Positions 24,355 to 27,548 of a stretch of 27,548 nucleotides of DNA are shown here, piece by piece. Numbering within the stretch: position 1 is the stretch's first letter; the number at the start of each line of letters is the position of its first letter. The stretch lies in assembly GCA_903789505.1 (NCBI GenBank), contig CAIFEU010000012.1:1-27548 (forward strand), in the 5' to 3' direction. The translations under genes were made by a program, and so were the position numbers. Below the pieces are notes generated by a model. It saw only the letters and a list, made by a program, of their open reading frames with translations. It searched no databases and was not told the DNA's origin. This DNA comes from an uncultured Coriobacteriales bacterium. Lineage in GTDB: Bacteria; Actinomycetota; Coriobacteriia; Coriobacteriales; UMGS124.

Positions 24355-25431
24355 CTAGAACTGCCGGATGAAGCGCATGTCGCCCTGCACGAGCGCGCGC
24401 AGGTCGGGCAGGTCGTAGCGCAGACAGGCGACGCGCTCCACGCCGATGCCGAACGCGAAGCCCGAGTACACCTCGGGGTCGATCCCGCTCATGCGCAGCA
24501 CGTTGGGGTCGACCATCCCGCAGCCGAGGATCTCGAGCCAGCCGGTGTGCTTGCAGAACCTGCAGCCCGTGCCGCCGCACACGCCGCACGACACGTCGAC
24601 CTCGCAGCTGGGCTCCGTGAACGGGAAGAAGTGCGGGCGGTAGCGGGTCTTGCGGTCAGCACCGAACATCGCCCGCGTGAAGGCGTCGAGCGTCCCCTTG
24701 AGGTCGCCGAACGTGATGCCGCGGTCGACGACCAGCCCCTCGATCTGGTGGAACTGGGGAAGGTGGTTGGGGTCGGCGGCGTCGGGGCGGAAGACCGTGC
24801 CCGGGCAGATCATGTAGATCGGCGGCTCGGAGGTCTCCATCGTGTGCACCTGGACGCCTGAGGTCTGCGTGCGAAGCAGGACGTTCGACTCGCCTATGAC
24901 GCCGCTGGTGGGCAGGCCGTCCGCGCCCGCCGACTCGTCGACGACGTAGAACGTGTCGCGCGCGGAGCGGCTCGGGTGGTCGGCCGGCGTGTTGAGCGCC
25001 GTGAAGTTGTAGTACTCCGTCTCGACCCGCGGGCCGTCCACGACCGTGTAGCCGATCCCGCAGAAGAAGTCCTGCGCCTCCTCGATGATGGAGTTCACGA
25101 GCGCCTCGTGACCCAGCGGGCGCGTGCGGCCAGGCAGCGTGACGTCGACCGCCTGCGCTGCCATCCGCCGCTCGAGCTCGCTGCGCTCCAGAGCGGCCCT
25201 GCGCGCGTCGAGCGCTTCCTCGATGCTGGCGCGGACCTCGTTGGCGAGCTTGCCGACCCGCGGGCGGTCCGGCGCGGGCACGCTGCCCATCTGGTGCAGG
25301 ACGCTCGTGAGCTCGCCCTTCTTGCCGGCGACTGCGACGCGCACCGCATCGAGGGTCTTGAGGTCGGCGCTGCGCGCGATCTGCTCGAGCGCGCGCTCGC
25401 GGATGTCCTTCAGGTCGTCGAATACAGACAT
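24355..25431 (-). CDS. pheS: Phenylalanine-tRNA ligase alpha subunit
   Basis: The 358-residue catalytic subunit activates phenylalanine and transfers it to tRNA-Phe. The N-terminal coiled-coil arm (about 1-100) is followed by class II motifs: RDTFYVVDES and LLRTQTSGVQ, motif 2 around PGTVFRPDAADPNHLPQFHQ, and motif 3 GFAFGIGVERVACLRYDLPD. The CGVCGGTGCRFC segment is a four-cysteine, zinc-ribbon-like variant in place of the usual short loop. The start ATG 25431 is preferred over GTG 25437 because AAGGG is 8 bp upstream of the ATG. It is preceded by a T-box leader whose single upstream TTC codon fits Phe. Confidence 0.97.
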   Translation of the reverse strand: MSVFDDLKDIRERALEQIARSADLKTLDAVRVAVAGKKGELTSVLHQMGSVPAPDRPRVGKLANEVRASIEEALDARRAALERSELERRMAAQAVDVTLPGRTRPLGHEALVNSIIEEAQDFFCGIGYTVVDGPRVETEYYNFTALNTPADHPSRSARDTFYVVDESAGADGLPTSGVIGESNVLLRTQTSGVQVHTMETSEPPIYMICPGTVFRPDAADPNHLPQFHQIEGLVVDRGITFGDLKGTLDAFTRAMFGADRKTRYRPHFFPFTEPSCEVDVSCGVCGGTGCRFCKHTGWLEILGCGMVDPNVLRMSGIDPEVYSGFAFGIGVERVACLRYDLPDLRALVQGDMRFIRQF

Positions 25432-25479
25432 GCGCACATCCCTTCATGGGGCGGCGGGCCCCAGTCAGGCCGAAGATAG

Positions 25480-25518
25480 AAAAAATCCGTCCCCGGCAGA
25501 TTGTTGCTCAAGGACGGA
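25480..25518 (-). terminator. T-box terminator hairpin before pheS
   Basis: On the minus strand TCCGTCC (25518-25512) pairs with GGACGGA (25492-25486), followed by six T residues (complement of 25480-25485). It is mutually exclusive with the antiterminator, as the 5' arm is shared, and ends 48 bp before the pheS start. Confidence 0.9.
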
Positions 25519-25765
25519 GTTGACCGCGGTACCACCTTGATTGGCGAGGCGGCTGTCTGGTCCGCCTCACCCGCTCTTGGGCCCTGTCTCGGGGGCTGGA
25601 CGGCTCGCCTACGCAGGGACGCGACGGGCACGCCGAGGCGCGCCAAGGTCCCCTTCAGCTCGCGGCTGGTGGAGCGAACGCCCCGCGTCGCACCGTCGGG
25701 CGGGCTTGCAGCCTTGCGGCCCGCCTCTCTGTTCCGGGTGCACACGACGCAGGTACCTCTCCGTC
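25480..25765 (-). promoter_or_regulatory. T-box riboswitch leader, Phe specifier (UUC)
   Basis: The minus strand carries the T-box AAGGTGGTACCGCG (25538-25525), which binds the uncharged tRNA 3' end. Stem I base is GGAG (25762-25759) with CTCC (25674-25671), then a GCGTCG/CGACGC helix, enclosing an internal loop whose 3' side contains TTC (25678-25676), the only TTC or TTT in the leader before the T-box. That codon is Phe, matching pheST downstream. An antiterminator can form from CAAGG (25539-25535) with CCTTG (25513-25509), sharing bases with the terminator stem. When uncharged tRNA-Phe accumulates, read-through to pheS should rise. The specifier assignment rests on stem I drawn by eye. Confidence 0.9.
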
Positions 25766-25778
25766 ATGGCCTGCGGCT

Positions 25779-25784
25779 AGGATA
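25779..25784 (-). promoter_or_regulatory. -10 box (TATCCT) for the pheST T-box transcript
   Basis: TATCCT on the minus strand lies about 14-19 bp before the first base of stem I, so it would give a start close to the T-box 5' end. No clear -35 is seen upstream. The same hexamer appears upstream of asp23. Confidence 0.4.
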
Positions 25785-26070
25785 CCGCACCTTGGCCCGC
25801 GCCCGCCCCCAGAGCGCTCCAGGGCCCCGGCCGCGTCGCAAAGCGGTCACAAACATCCCGGTCGCCTTCAGGCTCCCGCGGACCGGCTTCGCTCCCCTGT
25901 GCCGAGCTGCCGGCACGGGCGCACCCGAGGGGTGCCGCCGTGTGGATTGCCGGGTCGCGCCACGCCCGGCGGCGCCGGCACGCGCGCGGACGTAGGATAG
26001 CCATGCATTTGCCGGGCAATTCGACGCAACGCCGGGCCGCGCGAGCGAGCCCCGGGGAAAGGCGGGCAAC
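25785..26070. other. Gap between pheS leader and amidohydrolase
   Basis: No gene is supported in this 286-bp stretch. It should contain promoter elements for the plus-strand amidohydrolase, but no convincing -35/-10 pair was found. Small inverted repeats include GTGCCG/CGGCAC (25899-25904 with 25911-25916) and TTGCC-G-GGCAA (26009-26019). An AGGATA at 25994-25999 reads TATCCT on the minus strand. Confidence 0.4.
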
Positions 26071-27417
26071 ATGGCTGGAGCCGAGTCAACCGGGGAGCCC
26101 TCCCTGCTCTTCGAGCACATCGACCTTATCGACGAGGACATGGCATGGCGCCGCGACGCGTTCGTGGGCGTCAGGGGGGACAGGATATCCTACGTGGGGA
26201 CGGGGGAGCCCGCCGACGCCGACGCCTACGACGGGCGCTACGACGGGCGCGGGAGGCAGCTGATGCCAGCCCTGTACGACGCGCACGCCCACGCCCCGAT
26301 GACCCTGCTGCGCGGCTACGCCGAGAACCTCCCGCTGCAGAGCTGGCTCAACGACCGCGTCTTCCCCTTCGAGGCGCGCATCACAGACCAGGACGCGCGT
26401 TGGGCGACCGACCTCGCGATTGCCGAGATGGTGCGCTACGGCTGCGTGAGCTTCTCGGACATGTACTACTGCGACGATGCTCGGTGCGAGTCCGTCCGCG
26501 ACGCGCACGTGAAGTGCAACGTCAGCCGCGGCCTCACCGCGTTCGGCGAGACCGACTACCGCAAGATCAAGGAGTACGCCGCAAACGAGCACCTGTTCTC
26601 GGACTGGGACGGGGCGGCGCAGGGCCGTATCAAGGCGGACATGTGCATCCACGCCGAGTACACCAACAACGAGCCCGTCTGCCGCGCTGTAGCCGAGAGG
26701 ACGCGCGAGCTCGGCGCAATCATGCACGTCCACGTCTCCGAGACGGCGTCGGAGGTGGCGGGCTGCCGGGAGCGGCACCAGGGTCGCTCGCCGGTGGAGT
26801 TCCTCGCGGACTGCGGCGTGTTCGACTCGCCCACGGTCGCGGCCCACTGCGTGTGGGTCGACGAGGCAGACATGGACATCCTGCAGGAGCACGGCGTCAC
26901 GGTGGCGTGCAACCCGGCGAGCAACATGAAGCTCGCCAGCGGCTTCGCGCCCGTGCCGCGGATGCTCGAGCGCGGCATGAGGGTGGCCCTGGGCACCGAC
27001 GGGCCCGCAAGCAACAACGCGCACGACATGTTCCGCGACATGTACCTGCTCGCGACCGTGTACAAGGGGTCCTCGAAGGACCCGAGCGTGGTGACGCCCG
27101 CGCAGGCGCTGCGCGCCGCGACCCGTGCCGGGGCGCTCGCGCAGGGAAGGGACGACTGCGGGCTGGTGCGCGAGGGCTTCAAGGCGGACCTGTGCGTGCT
27201 CGACACCTCGGGACCCTCGATGTGGCCCGTCACCGACATGCTCGCCAACCTCGTGTACTCCTCCACGGGGGCGGAGGTCGTGCTCACGATGTGCGACGGC
27301 GTCGTGGTCTACCGCGACGGCGAGTGGCCCACCATCGACGTCGAGCGCGCCAAGGCGGGCACGCAGGCGGCGACCGAGCGCATCCGCGCGGAGCTGGCGC
27401 AGGGAGGCGCGCGATGA
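26071..27417 (+). CDS. Amidohydrolase of the MTA/SAH deaminase (MtaD/ATZ-TRZ) family
   Basis: This 448-residue metal-dependent hydrolase shows the family pattern: an outer beta domain at both ends and a barrel with metal ligands H72-x-H74 (YDAHAHAPMTLLRG), H221 in HVHVSET, H259 in AAHC, and D310 in LGTDGPASNN. Members deaminate 5'-methylthioadenosine, S-adenosylhomocysteine, adenosine or related purines in the cytosol. The substrate-contact stretch that usually reads HAPYTCS is HAEYTNN here (about 194-200), so the exact substrate may differ. ATG 26071 follows GGGGAAAGG about 10 bp away. It is a single plus-strand unit facing away from pheS, and its stop overlaps the next start as ATGA. Confidence 0.88.
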   Translation: MAGAESTGEPSLLFEHIDLIDEDMAWRRDAFVGVRGDRISYVGTGEPADADAYDGRYDGRGRQLMPALYDAHAHAPMTLLRGYAENLPLQSWLNDRVFPFEARITDQDARWATDLAIAEMVRYGCVSFSDMYYCDDARCESVRDAHVKCNVSRGLTAFGETDYRKIKEYAANEHLFSDWDGAAQGRIKADMCIHAEYTNNEPVCRAVAERTRELGAIMHVHVSETASEVAGCRERHQGRSPVEFLADCGVFDSPTVAAHCVWVDEADMDILQEHGVTVACNPASNMKLASGFAPVPRMLERGMRVALGTDGPASNNAHDMFRDMYLLATVYKGSSKDPSVVTPAQALRAATRAGALAQGRDDCGLVREGFKADLCVLDTSGPSMWPVTDMLANLVYSSTGAEVVLTMCDGVVVYRDGEWPTIDVERAKAGTQAATERIRAELAQGGAR

Positions 27418-27548
27418 CGGCGCGCGGGGGCACGGCATGCGAGGGCGCGCGCGACGACGCCCTGCTGGCGGGCTTCCCCCTGAGCGAGCCCGCCCAGCGC
27501 GCCCGGCTCTCGGAGATGGCGCGGGAGAGCGCGCGCGTGCTGCGCGGG
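27414..27548 (+). CDS. Partial protein of unknown function, truncated by the window end
   Basis: The first 45 codons are open to the end of the window, starting at ATG 27414, which overlaps the amidohydrolase stop as ATGA and has GGGAGG about 5 bp upstream. The visible part is charged and Arg/Ala-rich (FPLSEPAQRARLSEMARESA) with no recognisable domain. The overlap and ribosome site suggest translational coupling to the amidohydrolase and perhaps a shared pathway in purine or methionine salvage, but that is inferred only from position. Confidence 0.6.
   Translation, partial: MTARGGTACEGARDDALLAGFPLSEPAQRARLSEMARESARVLRG

Noticed and set aside
26086..27438. Minus-strand open frame of 450 codons opposite the amidohydrolase
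   Set aside because: The plus strand has all metal ligands of the amidohydrolase family; the antisense product shows no domain.

Overview
The window looks like a chromosomal stretch from a high-GC actinobacterium, most likely class Coriobacteriia (Olsenella/Atopobium/Collinsella-like). The basis is the very high GC, the actinobacterial order tlyA-nadK-recN-steA-steB, a 12-TM LuxR-type regulator paired with a Tat-exported FAD flavoprotein (a pairing typical of gut Coriobacteriia), and a T-box in front of pheST. The assignment is from gene content and order only. No mobile element, phage gene or CRISPR array was seen.

Layout. (1) 1-170: a tRNA-Arg(UCU) gene with its -10 box and a strong, probably bidirectional terminator. 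(2) 284-3999: a Tat-secreted flavoprotein (minus) divergent from a membrane-bound LuxR-type regulator (plus), separated by a 491-bp regulatory gap that holds a perfect 12-bp palindrome. (3) 4003-14383, all minus: a tightly packed ten-gene block asp23 - nusB - xseB - dxs - tlyA - nadK - recN - steA - steB - mraY-like, covering antitermination, isoprenoid precursor supply, rRNA methylation, NADP synthesis, DNA repair and cell division or wall synthesis. (4) 14403-17787, minus: a two-gene biotin carboxylase system, accC plus a carboxyltransferase fused to a complete AccB-type biotin carrier, probably a two-subunit pyruvate carboxylase. The intrinsic terminator after accC lies only 19 bp before the asp23 start, so it behaves as an attenuator in front of the nusB block. 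(5) 18082-25765, minus: a T-box leader with Phe specifier TTC, pheS, pheT, two single-pass membrane proteins with remote resemblance to LytR-CpsA-Psr (LCP) proteins, and a family-2 glycosyltransferase. The last four are spaced or overlapped like one operon. (6) 26071-27548, plus: an MTA/SAH-deaminase-family amidohydrolase, overlapping by ATGA with an unrecognised gene cut by the window end.

How they work together. Most genes are core housekeeping. The more unusual points are the CT-AccB chimera beside accC, the attenuator-like terminator directly before asp23-nusB, the coupling of envelope genes to a Phe-responsive T-box, and the flavoprotein/LuxR pair whose substrate cannot be read from the sequence.
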